Shown: piece after piece, positions 6,825 through 16,059 of the stretch
Layout: each line of letters opens with the position of its first letter
How positions within the stretch are numbered: the stretch's first letter is position 1
NCBI GenBank assembly: GCA_002722295.1
Contig: PBLF01000022.1
Location: 1 to 50,589 of the forward strand
Source of the DNA: Stappia sp.
Lineage (GTDB): Bacteria; Pseudomonadota; Alphaproteobacteria; Rhizobiales; Stappiaceae
Reading direction: 5' to 3'
Length of the DNA stretch: 50,589 bases
Notes under the pieces: generated by a model
Seen by the model: only the letters and a program-made list of their open reading frames with translations
Database searches by the model: none
What the model was told of the DNA's origin: nothing
Position numbers and translations under genes: made by a program

Positions 6825-9800
6825 TCAGTTCTCGAAGACGAACTCGGACGGGGCGGAGAGTTTGAGCCAGCACTTGCCATCGTCGGAGGTGATGGTGCCG
6901 CTCACGATCTTGTCGGCGATGAGCTTCGGGATCGCCGCCTCGCTCACGTAGAGCACGCCACCCTCGATCACGAAGGGCTGTGCCGCGTCCGTTCCGTCGG
7001 TGACGACGAACTGGTCGACCTTCAGCACGGCCCGCGCCGCGCCGCTGTCCAGCAGTTGCAGGGCAAAGCCGGCGGAGCGCCAATCCTCCGCGCCTTCCGT
7101 GCCGGCGTTGAGCTCCACCAGATATTCAGCCGTCACCCCCGCCGGCAGGTCGCCGGCATTTGCTGTCAGGCGATAGGCGCCGGACGCGGAGACCCCATCG
7201 ACCTTGGCCTGGACCTGTGTGATCGCGCTGGCCCGCGCAGCCGCCTCGCCGGCGACCGCCTCATTCACCTCTTCGACCGAGGCCTTGCTGTCGATCTCGT
7301 CGGTCAGCTCGGCCTGAAGCTGGCCGATCGCGTTCGCTCGCGCTTCTTCTTCGGACGCGATGGCCTCATTCACGTCGATGACGGAGGCCTTGCTGTCGAT
7401 CTCCCCGGTCAGCTCGGCTTCGAGGGTTTCGAGCGCGGCGGCCCGCGCCCTGGTCTCGTCGGCGGTCAGCTGCACAGCACGTGTATAGGCCGCGCGGGAG
7501 TGCTCGCTCGTGCGCTCGAGCCGGTCGACCCGGTCCGCGCCTGCCAACGTCTCGTTCACGATCCGGTTGATCTGCTCGAGCAGCGAGCTTTCCGTGTCGT
7601 CGAAGATCTCCCCGGCGCTCTTTGCCCGCTCGCCAGCGGCATCCACCAGCCCGCTCGCATCGAGCTCGGCCGAGGGCGGAATGCGCACCTCCTCCGGGGC
7701 GGCGGCCACCAGTTCCACGCGCCAGGGGCCGGGCAGCTCGCCAACGGCCTGCATGCGCACGTACAGCGCCTCGCGCCGCACGGACGCGGAAAACGCCGGC
7801 AGCGATCCCTCATAGACCGGTGTCCAGGTCTCCCCGTCGTAGGAGACCTGCGCCCGGAAGGTCGTCGCGCCTGACGGGTGGCGGGCGGAGACGGTCAGCA
7901 GCGATTCCATCACGCTGATTTCCCGGTGGACGGACATCGCGTCGATCACCGGGGCACCGAGCGAGGGCGGCAGATGGCCGGGCCCCGGCGCGTCGGGCAC
8001 GCTCAATCCCTGATCGGCCACATGCACCGCCGGATCGTCGATGACGAGCTCGATCTGCGCGCCCGTCCCCTCCGGCACCATGCCGACCAGGATGCCCCGG
8101 AACACCTGGTCGACACCCTCGCCCGCAAGCCAGGTCGGCGCCTCGTCTCCGGTGTCCTCCAGATGGTGCTCGAGCAGGCCTTGTTCGGCCTCCGCCGCCG
8201 CACGGTCCTCCGCATCCAGCGTAACCACGATGCCGGCGGAGGTCCCGCTGCCCGGCTCCCAGGTGATCTTGCAGGGGCCCCATTCGCCGCCATCGCGGCG
8301 CCGAAGGCGCAAATAGGTGTTTTGCGGGTCGCTCGACGGCTCATGTGAGAGGGTGAGCGTCTCACCGGCATGGGCAAGCACCGTGCCCGCCTCGCCCCAT
8401 GTCTGGGGCATTTCCGATTGCACCAGCACCAGGTCGCCGCGCTTCAGCAGCCTCCCTTCAAGCTCCGTGCGGAACGTGGCTTTCACCCGGCGGAAGAAGT
8501 TGTCGGCGGCAAGGAACACGCCCTCCCGCCAGGCGTGGTCCCGGTCGGTCGGGCCGATCAGCCGCACCCGCGCCGGCGCTTGCGAGGTGGATTGCGCGAT
8601 CGTGCAGCGCACCTCCGCCGTCTTCCAGGTGGTGCGGTCCATGTATTCGACGATCACGTCATCGGCCGCATCCGAGCGCTGCAGCGCGTATTCCACCTCC
8701 AGCGAGCCGCGCAGGATGTTGCGGTCGGTGAACACCTGTGCCGCCATGCTGCGAGGCTCGTCCCGCACCAGGCTCACCCGGTCGCCGATGAACTGGACGC
8801 TTGCCCGCCCCGCCCCCAGCACCGTGTTGATGGCCTCAAAGCGCGTGGTGCGCGTGTCGAACACGCCGTCAAAGTGATCGCCCCGTGCCGACCAGAGCGC
8901 GTCATAGGCGGCAAAACTCGCCAGATCGATGCGCGCATCGGCAAGCCCGGCGCCATAGACCGCGTTGCGGGCAATATCGACCGCCGCCCAGGCGATCGAG
9001 CGGGTCGGCTGCTCCTCCCAGCTCTCCCCCGTCCACACCGGCAGGATGCGCGTCTGTACCAGCGAGAAGGCGCGCGAGGATTGCGAGGTCAGTTGCTCGT
9101 TCGCCCGCACCCTCACCGCCATGGTCGAGAGATCGTCGAACACCTGCGGCCCGTCCAGATAGGCCCGCAGGCCCGCCCATTCCGAACGGTCGAAGATCCG
9201 GTCATCCGCCGACCACGCATTGAGCCTCTGCGCCCGCACCTCATAGCGCCCCGGCGCCACGTCGAGCGCATAAGTGCGGCGCTGGGGCGTGGCCGTCGTC
9301 AGCGTGATCGTCTCATCAGCCAGCGCCGCCCAGGTGCCATCGCCCACCGGCGCGCCCAGCCCGTCGATCTCCCGGTATTCGAAGCGCAGATGCACGCTGG
9401 CGCCCGTTTGCGAACCATCGTCGTTCAGCCGGTAGCAGCCTTCGGGCAGCACCACGTCAACGGCCAGCTTCTTCGCCGTCTCTCCGGCGGGAACGGCGGC
9501 AAACGGTCCGATCCAGTTGCTCTCGGCAAGCACCTGCGAGCCCACCTCGCCCGAGGTCTCAACCTGCACGGGGAACAGCTCGACCTGTTCGCCGGGATCA
9601 TAGAAGGCGATTTCCAGATCCTCGATCGCGCCCGTGTAGCCGCCAACGTCGGTCCACACGACGGTCTCGCCAATGCGCACCTGGGAGACCTGCGCGCGTC
9701 CCAGCCCCCGCCCGAACAGCAGGTGCAGATACTGGTCATTGCCGGAGAACTCCTGATACGGGTCGGACACATAGTCCGGCACCATCACGTGCTCGCCGTA

Positions 9801-10304
9801 TTGCACCGGGATCGGGGCGAACAGCCGCGCCTGATTGCCGGAGGCCGACGCCGTATAGGTCGGCGAGGCCTGCAGCTGGTCCGCCGCCGTTGCCGCCGGC
9901 GGGGGCGCCAGCAACGTGTTGATCAGGATGCCGCCGCCGGCGAGGATCGCACTGCCGATGGCACCCGCCACCAGCGCATTGCCGCCAAACCCGAGTGCGC
10001 CCGCCAATGCCCCGCCCGCCCAGGGCGCGAACGCGGCCAGGGCGATCATGGCCACCAGCCCCAGCACCGACTTGCCGTCGTCACCGCCGCGCGGCAGCAC
10101 GATCACCGCCACATGGTCGGAAGGGGCCGGCACGCGGCCCCAGTCGGCGCGCAGCACCGGCACGCCGTTGAGCTCCACGATGAAGGCGACCGAGGCCGGC
10201 GGGCCGAAGGCCTCGACCAGTTCGCCGACCGTCGCGCCCGGCCACACCGGCAGGGCACCAGGTACCAGAGGTGTCGGAACAAGAGCAGTGGGAACGGGCT
10301 TCAT
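6825..10304 (-). CDS. Tail tip host-specificity protein, gpJ-like
   Basis: This 1159-residue protein is the central tail tip/receptor-binding hub, equivalent by position and size to lambda J. N-terminal residues include a small glycine-rich hydrophobic segment (about 80-140, LGLVAMIALAAFAPWAGGAL). Middle parts contain typical J/GTA hub sequence such as IPVQYGEHVMVPDYVSDP and LHLLFGRGLGRAQVSQVRIG. Around 930-1060 it has repeated coiled-coil heptads (two copies of DEIDSKASV or GEIDSKASV) before a short C-terminal beta domain. The ATG at 10304 overlaps the stop of the NlpC/P60 gene (ATGA). As usual, the C-terminal part is the likely host-range determinant. Confidence 0.9.
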   Translation of the reverse strand: MKPVPTALVPTPLVPGALPVWPGATVGELVEAFGPPASVAFIVELNGVPVLRADWGRVPAPSDHVAVIVLPRGGDDGKSVLGLVAMIALAAFAPWAGGALAGALGFGGNALVAGAIGSAILAGGGILINTLLAPPPAATAADQLQASPTYTASASGNQARLFAPIPVQYGEHVMVPDYVSDPYQEFSGNDQYLHLLFGRGLGRAQVSQVRIGETVVWTDVGGYTGAIEDLEIAFYDPGEQVELFPVQVETSGEVGSQVLAESNWIGPFAAVPAGETAKKLAVDVVLPEGCYRLNDDGSQTGASVHLRFEYREIDGLGAPVGDGTWAALADETITLTTATPQRRTYALDVAPGRYEVRAQRLNAWSADDRIFDRSEWAGLRAYLDGPQVFDDLSTMAVRVRANEQLTSQSSRAFSLVQTRILPVWTGESWEEQPTRSIAWAAVDIARNAVYGAGLADARIDLASFAAYDALWSARGDHFDGVFDTRTTRFEAINTVLGAGRASVQFIGDRVSLVRDEPRSMAAQVFTDRNILRGSLEVEYALQRSDAADDVIVEYMDRTTWKTAEVRCTIAQSTSQAPARVRLIGPTDRDHAWREGVFLAADNFFRRVKATFRTELEGRLLKRGDLVLVQSEMPQTWGEAGTVLAHAGETLTLSHEPSSDPQNTYLRLRRRDGGEWGPCKITWEPGSGTSAGIVVTLDAEDRAAAEAEQGLLEHHLEDTGDEAPTWLAGEGVDQVFRGILVGMVPEGTGAQIELVIDDPAVHVADQGLSVPDAPGPGHLPPSLGAPVIDAMSVHREISVMESLLTVSARHPSGATTFRAQVSYDGETWTPVYEGSLPAFSASVRREALYVRMQAVGELPGPWRVELVAAAPEEVRIPPSAELDASGLVDAAGERAKSAGEIFDDTESSLLEQINRIVNETLAGADRVDRLERTSEHSRAAYTRAVQLTADETRARAAALETLEAELTGEIDSKASVIDVNEAIASEEEARANAIGQLQAELTDEIDSKASVEEVNEAVAGEAAARASAITQVQAKVDGVSASGAYRLTANAGDLPAGVTAEYLVELNAGTEGAEDWRSAGFALQLLDSGAARAVLKVDQFVVTDGTDAAQPFVIEGGVLYVSEAAIPKLIADKIVSGTITSDDGKCWLKLSAPSEFVFEN

Positions 10305-10741
10305 GTCCGTTCCGGACAGGCTCTCTCGAGACAGGCAATCATGCGCCATCCTGCAAACTCCAGATGTGCGAGGCTGTCGAAGCTGACCGCCGGCCGGGCG
10401 GCGTGGATCACGCCCCGGTCGCAGGGCAGCGGCCCCAGCTCCAGGTAACAGCCGATGTGGATCGGCACGTCGCGCCGCCCCAGCAGCACGGCGCAGCCAT
10501 GACGGGGCGCGGCAATGCGCTGCCAGCGCCGCCGCTCAGGCGCGGTGGTGAAGGCGCGGGCTCTCGCCCGCACGCTCATCTCGGCAATGTCGACCTCCGG
10601 CAGATCGACCTCGAAGAGGATTCGCTGCACCTCCCGGAACAGGCCCCAGCAGTGGAAGCCGGGCCGCCGGTCGCGTGCGTCATAGGGTGCACCCACCAGC
10701 GCCTGAAGCGCGGCGAGCTGCCCCGGATCAAGGGGGCTCAC
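10301..10741 (-). CDS. NlpC/P60 tail assembly peptidase, gpK-like
   Basis: This 146-residue protein has the NlpC/P60 pattern: a catalytic cysteine in PGFHCWGLFREVQR (about residue 31) and a histidine in VPIHIGCYLELG. In lambda-like phages the gpK cysteine peptidase is a tail-tip component or assembly factor that can cut peptidoglycan cross-links. It lies directly before gene J. It starts at a GTG overlapping the previous stop (GTGA at 10738-10741). Confidence 0.85.
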   Translation of the reverse strand: MSPLDPGQLAALQALVGAPYDARDRRPGFHCWGLFREVQRILFEVDLPEVDIAEMSVRARARAFTTAPERRRWQRIAAPRHGCAVLLGRRDVPIHIGCYLELGPLPCDRGVIHAARPAVSFDSLAHLEFAGWRMIACLERACPERT

Positions 10742-11262
10742 GACAGGGTCGGGAACGCGTCGCGGGTGTAGATCCGCCCCGGGAACAGGCGGTCGGGCCA
10801 GTCGTTGAGCCGTGCCGAGGCGGTCGCCCGGGTTGAGCTCACCTTGACGTTCGCCAGTTCGATCCCGTCGATCCGCTGTTGCGGGCCGGCAAGCCCGGCG
10901 ATGTACTCGCGCCAGGTGACGAGGATCGGCGCCCGCACCCGCACCGCCGCCTGCAGGTGGCGATGTACATGCGAGGACACATTGTCGATCCAGAAGGAGA
11001 CCGAGGGCACCTGCCCCTCTTCGCTCGAGGGCGGGGTAAAGCCGAAGGGCATGGCGGTGAAGGTCGCCACCTCGCCCGCGTTCACCGGCGCCTCCGCCTC
11101 GAGCAGGAGATCATGATTGACGCCGTCCCCCACGAAGCGCAGCGCGACCGGCTCCCCGTCCTCCAGGAACGCCGGGTGCCGCAGCTCCACCGTGCCCAAC
11201 ATCACGTCGCTTGTGGTCGAGGCATAGGCCTCCCGGATCGCCTGCGTACGAATGTCGGTCAC
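10738..11262 (-). CDS. DUF1833-type tail protein, gpL position
   Basis: This 174-residue protein (TDIRTQAIREAYASTTSDVM, later FTAMPFGFTPPSSEEGQVPS) fits the DUF1833 family found between tape measure and NlpC genes in siphoviruses, which corresponds to the lambda gpL slot in the tail tip. The GTG start at 11262 overlaps the stop of the preceding gene. Function follows from gene order; no catalytic motif is visible. Confidence 0.75.
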   Translation of the reverse strand: MTDIRTQAIREAYASTTSDVMLGTVELRHPAFLEDGEPVALRFVGDGVNHDLLLEAEAPVNAGEVATFTAMPFGFTPPSSEEGQVPSVSFWIDNVSSHVHRHLQAAVRVRAPILVTWREYIAGLAGPQQRIDGIELANVKVSSTRATASARLNDWPDRLFPGRIYTRDAFPTLS

Positions 11263-11627
11263 AGCTCCACCTCCAGCGTGAACCCCACCATCACCGCCCG
11301 GCCCTGTTGCCGGGTCGTGAACTTGTCCTCACCCGCAAGTTTCACCGTGCGGGTCACCATCCCCGCCCCGTCCCACACCGGCATGGTGAAGCGCTTCGTG
11401 CCCCTGGCCAGATCGTCGGCGACAAAGGCGTCGAACAGTGCGAACTCCACCGCGCTCATGCGCAGTTCCATGGCGAGCATCCGGTATTGCAGCGTGCCGC
11501 GCGGCCGGTCGCGGGTGTTGCCCGCCTCGAACTCGCTCGACACAGGCTTGTTGAACGGCCGGGAGATCCGGAACGAACCGCGTTGCGGCGCGCTCGGAAC
11601 ACCCGCCGGCCAGTCGGGAAGGCTCAT
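11259..11627 (-). CDS. Minor tail protein, gpM position
   Basis: This 122-residue protein (MSLPDWPAGVPSAPQRGSFR to VMVGFTLEVEL) sits 10 bp after the tape measure gene, the slot of lambda gpM, which helps build the initiator complex at the tail tip. Its beta-rich C terminus and length fit this. No named domain is recognised with certainty. Confidence 0.7.
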   Translation of the reverse strand: MSLPDWPAGVPSAPQRGSFRISRPFNKPVSSEFEAGNTRDRPRGTLQYRMLAMELRMSAVEFALFDAFVADDLARGTKRFTMPVWDGAGMVTRTVKLAGEDKFTTRQQGRAVMVGFTLEVEL

Positions 11628-11637
11628 GTGATCCCCC

Positions 11638-14031
11638 TCACGCCAGCCCCCGGGCCCTGCTGAGGCCGAAGGTCTTGCCGATGGCGCCTTGCAACGGCCC
11701 GCCCTCCCGGACGCTTGTCGCCAGCGCCCGCTCGAGCGGCTTGATCAGCACGTCGATCTGCGGCGCGCCGCCGCCCGTGCGGCTTTCCCGTGTCTCGGCC
11801 GTGGTGCCCGGCGGGGTGACGATGTTGATGACCGGCGCGGCACTTGGCGCGCTCGAGCGAGCCGCGCCCATGGCGCCAAGCGCCCGCAAGGTCTCCACGA
11901 GGTTGCCCTGCATGGCCCGTGTCATGACGTATTCGTCCTGAAGCGCGATCACGGCACGCTCGCCCGGCCCCAGCCCGCCGCCACCGTGGAAGCGGGGAGC
12001 ACCGGCAAAGATCGCCGCAGGAGCCACGCGGGTCGCGCCCGGCCCACCGACCTTGCCGCCGTCGTGGAGAACGGAGGCCATCAGGTTGAGCGGCGCACCG
12101 CCGCCGCCACCTCCGGAGCCGCCAAACAGCCCGCCGACGAGCGAGCCGAGCGCGCCGAAGATCCCGCCGCCACCGCCGCCCGTCAGCATCGAGCGGAACT
12201 GGCTGTTGACGAAGTCCCGCGCGATCTGGCGCGCCAACTGCTGCAACGCATCCCCCAGGTTCCTCGCCTCGAAGATCGCATCGGTCAGGCTGTCGGCAAT
12301 CCCCTCGCCGGCCCGCTCCATGGTCTCTGCAAAGCCCTTGCCCGCCCGCTCGGCCAGCGTGATCTTCGCGGCCAATTGGTTCGCCCCTGCCCCGTTTTCG
12401 GCAATCTCCTCGATCTTCCGCAGGGCCGCTTCCGTGTCCTCGGCAGCAGACAAATAATCCCGCATGGCGATGACGCGGGCCTGTTCCGCAGCCTCCGTCC
12501 CTCGCCCCGGCGCGGCCTGGTCGAAGGGGCCGCTCTTCTCCAGCTCCGCGATCCGCTCCAGCCGCGCGGCCAGGTCCTCGGCCGGGGTGCGCGCCGCCTC
12601 GATCAGCCGCGTCACCTCGCGCAGCATGGCCTCCGACTCACGATCCCGGGAGGTGCTGGTCGCCTTCTTTGCCAGCGCCTGGAAGTCGCGCTCGGCCTTG
12701 ATCCGGGCAAGGCTTGCCTGCTCGCTCGTCAGCAGACCCTTTTCCTCAAGCGCGGCAATCTCGGCGAGCGCCGCCGCCCGCTTTTCCTCGATCGTCAGGA
12801 TCGACTTGCGAATGGCCTCGGCCCGCTTTACGGCAGCCGGGTCCAGCGGGTCCGTCCCGCCGCCACCGGTTCCAGGCTTTGTCTCGTCGCGCTGCTCGAG
12901 CTCCTTGCGCGAACGCTTGAGCTTCTCGCCCCAGGTCGCAAGCTCGGCTTCCGCCGCGCGGATCGCATCGTCAAAGGTCGACCGGGCCAGATCGTTCACC
13001 GCCCCGGCCTGTTTCGCGCGCAGGTCCTCCAGATAAAACCGCGCCTGGTCGTAGCCGGCCTGCAGCGCATCGATGCTGCCCGCGATTGTCGCGCTCGAGC
13101 GGTCCTCGATGTCGCGGAACGCATCCGACAGCTCCCGCGCGCTTTGCGCCAGCGCGCCGAACCATTCCAGCGTCGAGATCAGAAGCGGCGCCAGATCGAC
13201 GAAGGCCTGTTTCAGGTTGATGTCGATCACCCGCGCCGCAATGCCGAAGCGGTTTTCCATCTCCTCCGCGTTCTCAAGAACCCGCTCCTCCACCACCACG
13301 CCAAGGCTCTTCGCCCGCGCGATCAGATCGTCGAAGCTCTCGTTCGTGTCGGCAAGGATGCGCACCATGTCCACATTGCGCTGGCCAAACGCCGCCGCCG
13401 TCAGTGCGGCACGTTCCTCCGCACTGTCCAGATCCTTCACCGCCGCCGCCAGCAGGCGAAGCCGCTCCTCGCCCGAGCTTGCCGCCTGGAACTGCTCCAG
13501 CAGCGCCGGGTTGGTCTGTTTCAGCCGGGAATACAGCGTGCCGGTCGCATTCGCCGCCTCGCCCGCCCGGGTCACGAACGTCTGCAGCGCCACATTGAGC
13601 GAGGCCTGCGCAATCCCCTGTTCATCCGCCGCCAGCTGAAGCGACTGGAAGAGGTCGCTCGAGAGACCAAGCGTTCGGGCGCGTTTCGACAGGGCATCGA
13701 ACTCCCGCACCGCATCGCGCGAGACGGACAAGGCCTTGGTGAAGGCGAGCGCCAGCGCGCCAATCCCCACCGCCGCCGTCGTGCCGGCCGGACCGAGCGC
13801 CATCAGCGCCGTGCCAACCGGCCCGGCGGAGCTTGCCAGCCCGCTCATGCGGCTCTTCAGATCGCCGACACTCGCATCGACCGCCCGCAGCCCCGCCCGC
13901 GCCGGCTTGCTCGCCTTCTGGATCCTGCCAAGTGCCGCCTGCCCCTCGGCGCCGAACTTCTTCAGCTCCCGCTCGACGGTCTTGCCATCGAGCGCCACAA
14001 GGCGAATGCCGACCTGGTTGCGTCTGCTCAT
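11638..14031 (-). CDS. Tail tape measure protein
   Basis: This 797-residue protein sets tail length. It is rich in alanine and long helices, with a hydrophobic patch near residues 65-95 (AGTTAAVGIGALALAFTKAL) and long coiled-coil regions (about 330-560). There is a glycine-rich stretch near residue 640-670 (GGGGGGIFGALGSLVGGLFG). By the usual relation of about 0.15 nm per residue, a tail near 120 nm is expected. Its ATG at 14031 overlaps the stop of the GT frame (ATGA). Upstream extension to 14094 has no support. Confidence 0.92.
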   Translation of the reverse strand: MSRRNQVGIRLVALDGKTVERELKKFGAEGQAALGRIQKASKPARAGLRAVDASVGDLKSRMSGLASSAGPVGTALMALGPAGTTAAVGIGALALAFTKALSVSRDAVREFDALSKRARTLGLSSDLFQSLQLAADEQGIAQASLNVALQTFVTRAGEAANATGTLYSRLKQTNPALLEQFQAASSGEERLRLLAAAVKDLDSAEERAALTAAAFGQRNVDMVRILADTNESFDDLIARAKSLGVVVEERVLENAEEMENRFGIAARVIDINLKQAFVDLAPLLISTLEWFGALAQSARELSDAFRDIEDRSSATIAGSIDALQAGYDQARFYLEDLRAKQAGAVNDLARSTFDDAIRAAEAELATWGEKLKRSRKELEQRDETKPGTGGGGTDPLDPAAVKRAEAIRKSILTIEEKRAAALAEIAALEEKGLLTSEQASLARIKAERDFQALAKKATSTSRDRESEAMLREVTRLIEAARTPAEDLAARLERIAELEKSGPFDQAAPGRGTEAAEQARVIAMRDYLSAAEDTEAALRKIEEIAENGAGANQLAAKITLAERAGKGFAETMERAGEGIADSLTDAIFEARNLGDALQQLARQIARDFVNSQFRSMLTGGGGGGIFGALGSLVGGLFGGSGGGGGGAPLNLMASVLHDGGKVGGPGATRVAPAAIFAGAPRFHGGGGLGPGERAVIALQDEYVMTRAMQGNLVETLRALGAMGAARSSAPSAAPVINIVTPPGTTAETRESRTGGGAPQIDVLIKPLERALATSVREGGPLQGAIGKTFGLSRARGLA

Positions 14032-14779
14032 GTCTCGTCTCCGCCGCTTGCGGCCAGCCCGCCCAACACCCCCGCCTCGATCGAGGCCAGGCACGTGGCG
14101 AGAAGATGCGGATCACCGCCGCCGGCAAGCCGCTGGCGCAGCTCCACCGCCGACAGTCCCGTAATCCGTCCGCTGTAGGGATCGCGCTGCCAGCACCCGG
14201 CCCCGGAGGCGGCGCGCAGCACCTCACCGCCCTCGCCCGTGTGCGGGCGTTCCGCGTTGAACGGGCAGCGCCCGCCGCAGTCCTTCATGTCGGGAGAGGT
14301 CTCCCGGCACCCCTCGCAGTAGCTTGCGCCGCCCCGGCCTATCCAGTCGCCGAGGCGGCGAAGCCGTTTCCCTCGGCGTGCTCCAGCCGCACCGCCGAAT
14401 AGGCCTCCCGGTCGAACGCCTCCTTCATGCCCGGATGCAGAAGGAACATTCCGATGGACCGGCGATCGAGCGGCAGGGCCTCGCCAGCCTCGTCCGCAAC
14501 GCCCTCCCAACCCTCGACCAGCCGCTCCATGAGCAGTGCCGACGTCAGATAGGCGGAGAGCCCCAGCAGGCTCTCAAGCTCGCCCGTCTCCGGCACGATG
14601 TCCTCCAGCCCGAACTCGGACAGCGCCTCGGGCGCGGTGATGAGCGGCGCCAGCACCCGCGCCGCCTCCCCTTGCGCTTGTTCCACATCGATCGAGGTGG
14701 CCGGGCGCATGGTGAGCGTCACGCCCGGCGCCACATCGCGCGGGCGCATGGTGCGGTCGATCTGCGCCAGCCGGATCAT
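14028..14779 (-). CDS. gpGT-like tail assembly chaperone made by -1 frameshifting
   Basis: The frame that follows gene G has no good start of its own, but is reached by a -1 slip at GGGAAAC (14366-14372). The fusion is predicted at 250 residues: 138 from G and 112 from the T frame. The T part contains YCEGCRETSPDMKDCGGRC, four cysteines in a C-x2-C, C-x3-C pattern suggesting a zinc site. It ends in a helix-rich segment, with its stop overlapping the tape measure ATG. In lambda the GT protein binds the tape measure and recruits tail tube subunits while G alone coats the rest; the same ratio-based role is inferred here. Confidence 0.8.
14339..14779 (-). CDS. gpG-like tail assembly chaperone
   Basis: This 146-residue protein (MIRLAQIDRTMRPRDVAPGV to EGNGFAASATG) lies between the tail tube and tape measure genes, the slot of the lambda G chaperone. 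Its body is mixed alpha/beta with a helical region (about 55-125). The heptamer GGGAAAC sits 8 codons before its TAG stop, in the reading phase needed for a -1 slip into the T frame. Confidence 0.85.
   Translation of the reverse strand: MIRLAQIDRTMRPRDVAPGVTLTMRPATSIDVEQAQGEAARVLAPLITAPEALSEFGLEDIVPETGELESLLGLSAYLTSALLMERLVEGWEGVADEAGEALPLDRRSIGMFLLHPGMKEAFDREAYSAVRLEHAEGNGFAASATG
14366..14372 (-). promoter_or_regulatory. -1 programmed frameshift site (GGGAAAC)
   Basis: On the minus strand the reading phase is GAG GGA AAC, so the heptamer is G GGA AAC, an X-XXY-YYZ slippery sequence one base different from lambda's GGGAAAG. After the slip, translation continues as CGG CTT CGC in the T frame. 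Downstream GC-rich sequence could pair to stimulate slipping. Confidence 0.85.
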
Positions 14780-15747
14780 GCGTAGGTCTCCACATCGTTC
14801 GTGACGGTGACCGTCAGCATGGCAGCCGCCTCCCCCTGTTCGGCGCGCCAGTTCAGCTCCGCCTGCAGCCCGCCCGGTCCCGAGATCGGCGCGAACGGTC
14901 CCCGCTCGAAGCGCGCCGCCGGCAGGGCGAACACCACCTTCGAGGTGGCCGAACTTGCAAACTCCAGCTCCATCGCCACCGGATCGCCGGCGGTCATCAG
15001 ATCGAAGTAGGTCTCGTCGACATAGCGCAGCCGCATGGAGCCGCTGGCGGTCGCGTCCTGGTCGAGCAGGAAGCCCGACGCATAGGGCGTGCCGTTGAGA
15101 GACTGGTCCTCTTCGGGGTTGTTGGCATAGGTGAAGGAGCCGCCAAGCACGTGGGCTGCCTGCACGCCGTTGATGCGCAACAGCCCCTGTGCCGCCGAGA
15201 GCGGAACTCGCGGCAGCACCGCCGCCGGCGCACCGCCAACACTTGCCGCCGTCGTCTCCTGGTTGCGCCCCATGATCGAGACTGTCGCCTGCCGGAAGCC
15301 CCCCGCCCGCGTCCAGTCGAAGGAGAGCGACGAGGCCAGGCAGCCGAGCGACTGGAAGAAGGCAGCGCCGGCCCGCTTCTCGATCTCGATCGTGCGATAG
15401 GGCAACACCTCCTTGCCGGAGGCAAAGACATGGGTGTAGGGACCCGCCCCGCTCGTCTCCGCCACCCCCAGCAGCATCGTCAGCCAATGGGGGATGTGAT
15501 TGACGTCGAGCGGCACCACCACATCGCCCGACAGCGAGGCAAGCCCCGGAGCCGGCGCGGTCTGGTCGCGGTTGTTCTGGCGCGGCTGGCCAAGCAGCGG
15601 ATCGGCCTCGAAGGGTGCTGCTTCGGCCAGGCTCTCCGAATAGAACGGCGTGCGCGTGTAGTCGCCGCCGGCAAGCGTGTCGAAGCTCGCCTGATCGGCG
15701 AAGAGAAGGTTCGCGGTCTTGCCGCGCGGGCTGGCTGCAGTGGGCAT
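14776..15747 (-). CDS. Major tail tube protein
   Basis: This 323-residue protein (MPTAASPRGKTANLLFADQA) has features of siphovirus tail tube proteins: FDTLAGGDYTRTPFYSESL near the N terminus, HIPHWLTMLLG and YTHVFASGKEVLPYRTIEIE in the middle, and a C-terminal beta domain (FAPISGPGGLQAELNWRAEQ, then LTVTVTNDVETY). It lies before the G/GT chaperone, the slot of lambda gpV. The C-terminal part may be a surface immunoglobulin-like or tail-decoration domain. Confidence 0.88.
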   Translation of the reverse strand: MPTAASPRGKTANLLFADQASFDTLAGGDYTRTPFYSESLAEAAPFEADPLLGQPRQNNRDQTAPAPGLASLSGDVVVPLDVNHIPHWLTMLLGVAETSGAGPYTHVFASGKEVLPYRTIEIEKRAGAAFFQSLGCLASSLSFDWTRAGGFRQATVSIMGRNQETTAASVGGAPAAVLPRVPLSAAQGLLRINGVQAAHVLGGSFTYANNPEEDQSLNGTPYASGFLLDQDATASGSMRLRYVDETYFDLMTAGDPVAMELEFASSATSKVVFALPAARFERGPFAPISGPGGLQAELNWRAEQGEAAAMLTVTVTNDVETYA

Positions 15748-15764
15748 GGAAAACTCCGTTTCGG

Positions 15765-15974
15765 TCAGTGGCCGGGCACGATCCCGGCAATGGCAAGATC
15801 CCGGGACGTCGCGCGCCGCGCGGCCCCGGAGGTTTCCAGATCGGCCGCCTGCTCGAGCGCGAGGCCGATCACCTGCCCGCGAGAGCCAAGCTCCTCCCGG
15901 TCCTCGAGCAGAACGACAAACAGGCGCGCGGACGCACCACCTGGCGCCCGTGCGGCGCGGCGACGTGAAGTCAT
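15765..15974 (-). CDS. Small hypothetical protein between tail terminator and tail tube genes
   Basis: A 69-residue frame (MTSRRRAARAPGGASARLFV to AIAGIVPGH) fills the gap between the tail terminator-like and tail tube genes on the same strand. It has an arginine-rich start and an amphipathic middle. A weak AGGGAC lies upstream of the ATG. It has no recognised family. It is plausible as a small tail gene because it continues the same strand and operon, but it could be spurious. Confidence 0.45.
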   Translation of the reverse strand: MTSRRRAARAPGGASARLFVVLLEDREELGSRGQVIGLALEQAADLETSGAARRATSRDLAIAGIVPGH

Positions 15975-16059
15975 GTCAATGTCCCTGGTTGGTTGGCCCG
16001 GATCTGTTCGCCAGATCGGGCAGTCAGACCGGGCAGTCGGATCACAGCGGGCAGTCAGG

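Noticed and set aside
8370..10448. A 692-codon plus-strand open frame
   Set aside because: Antisense shadow of the tail tip protein J.
11689..14178. An 829-codon plus-strand open frame
   Set aside because: Antisense shadow of the tape measure gene, low complexity and arginine-rich.
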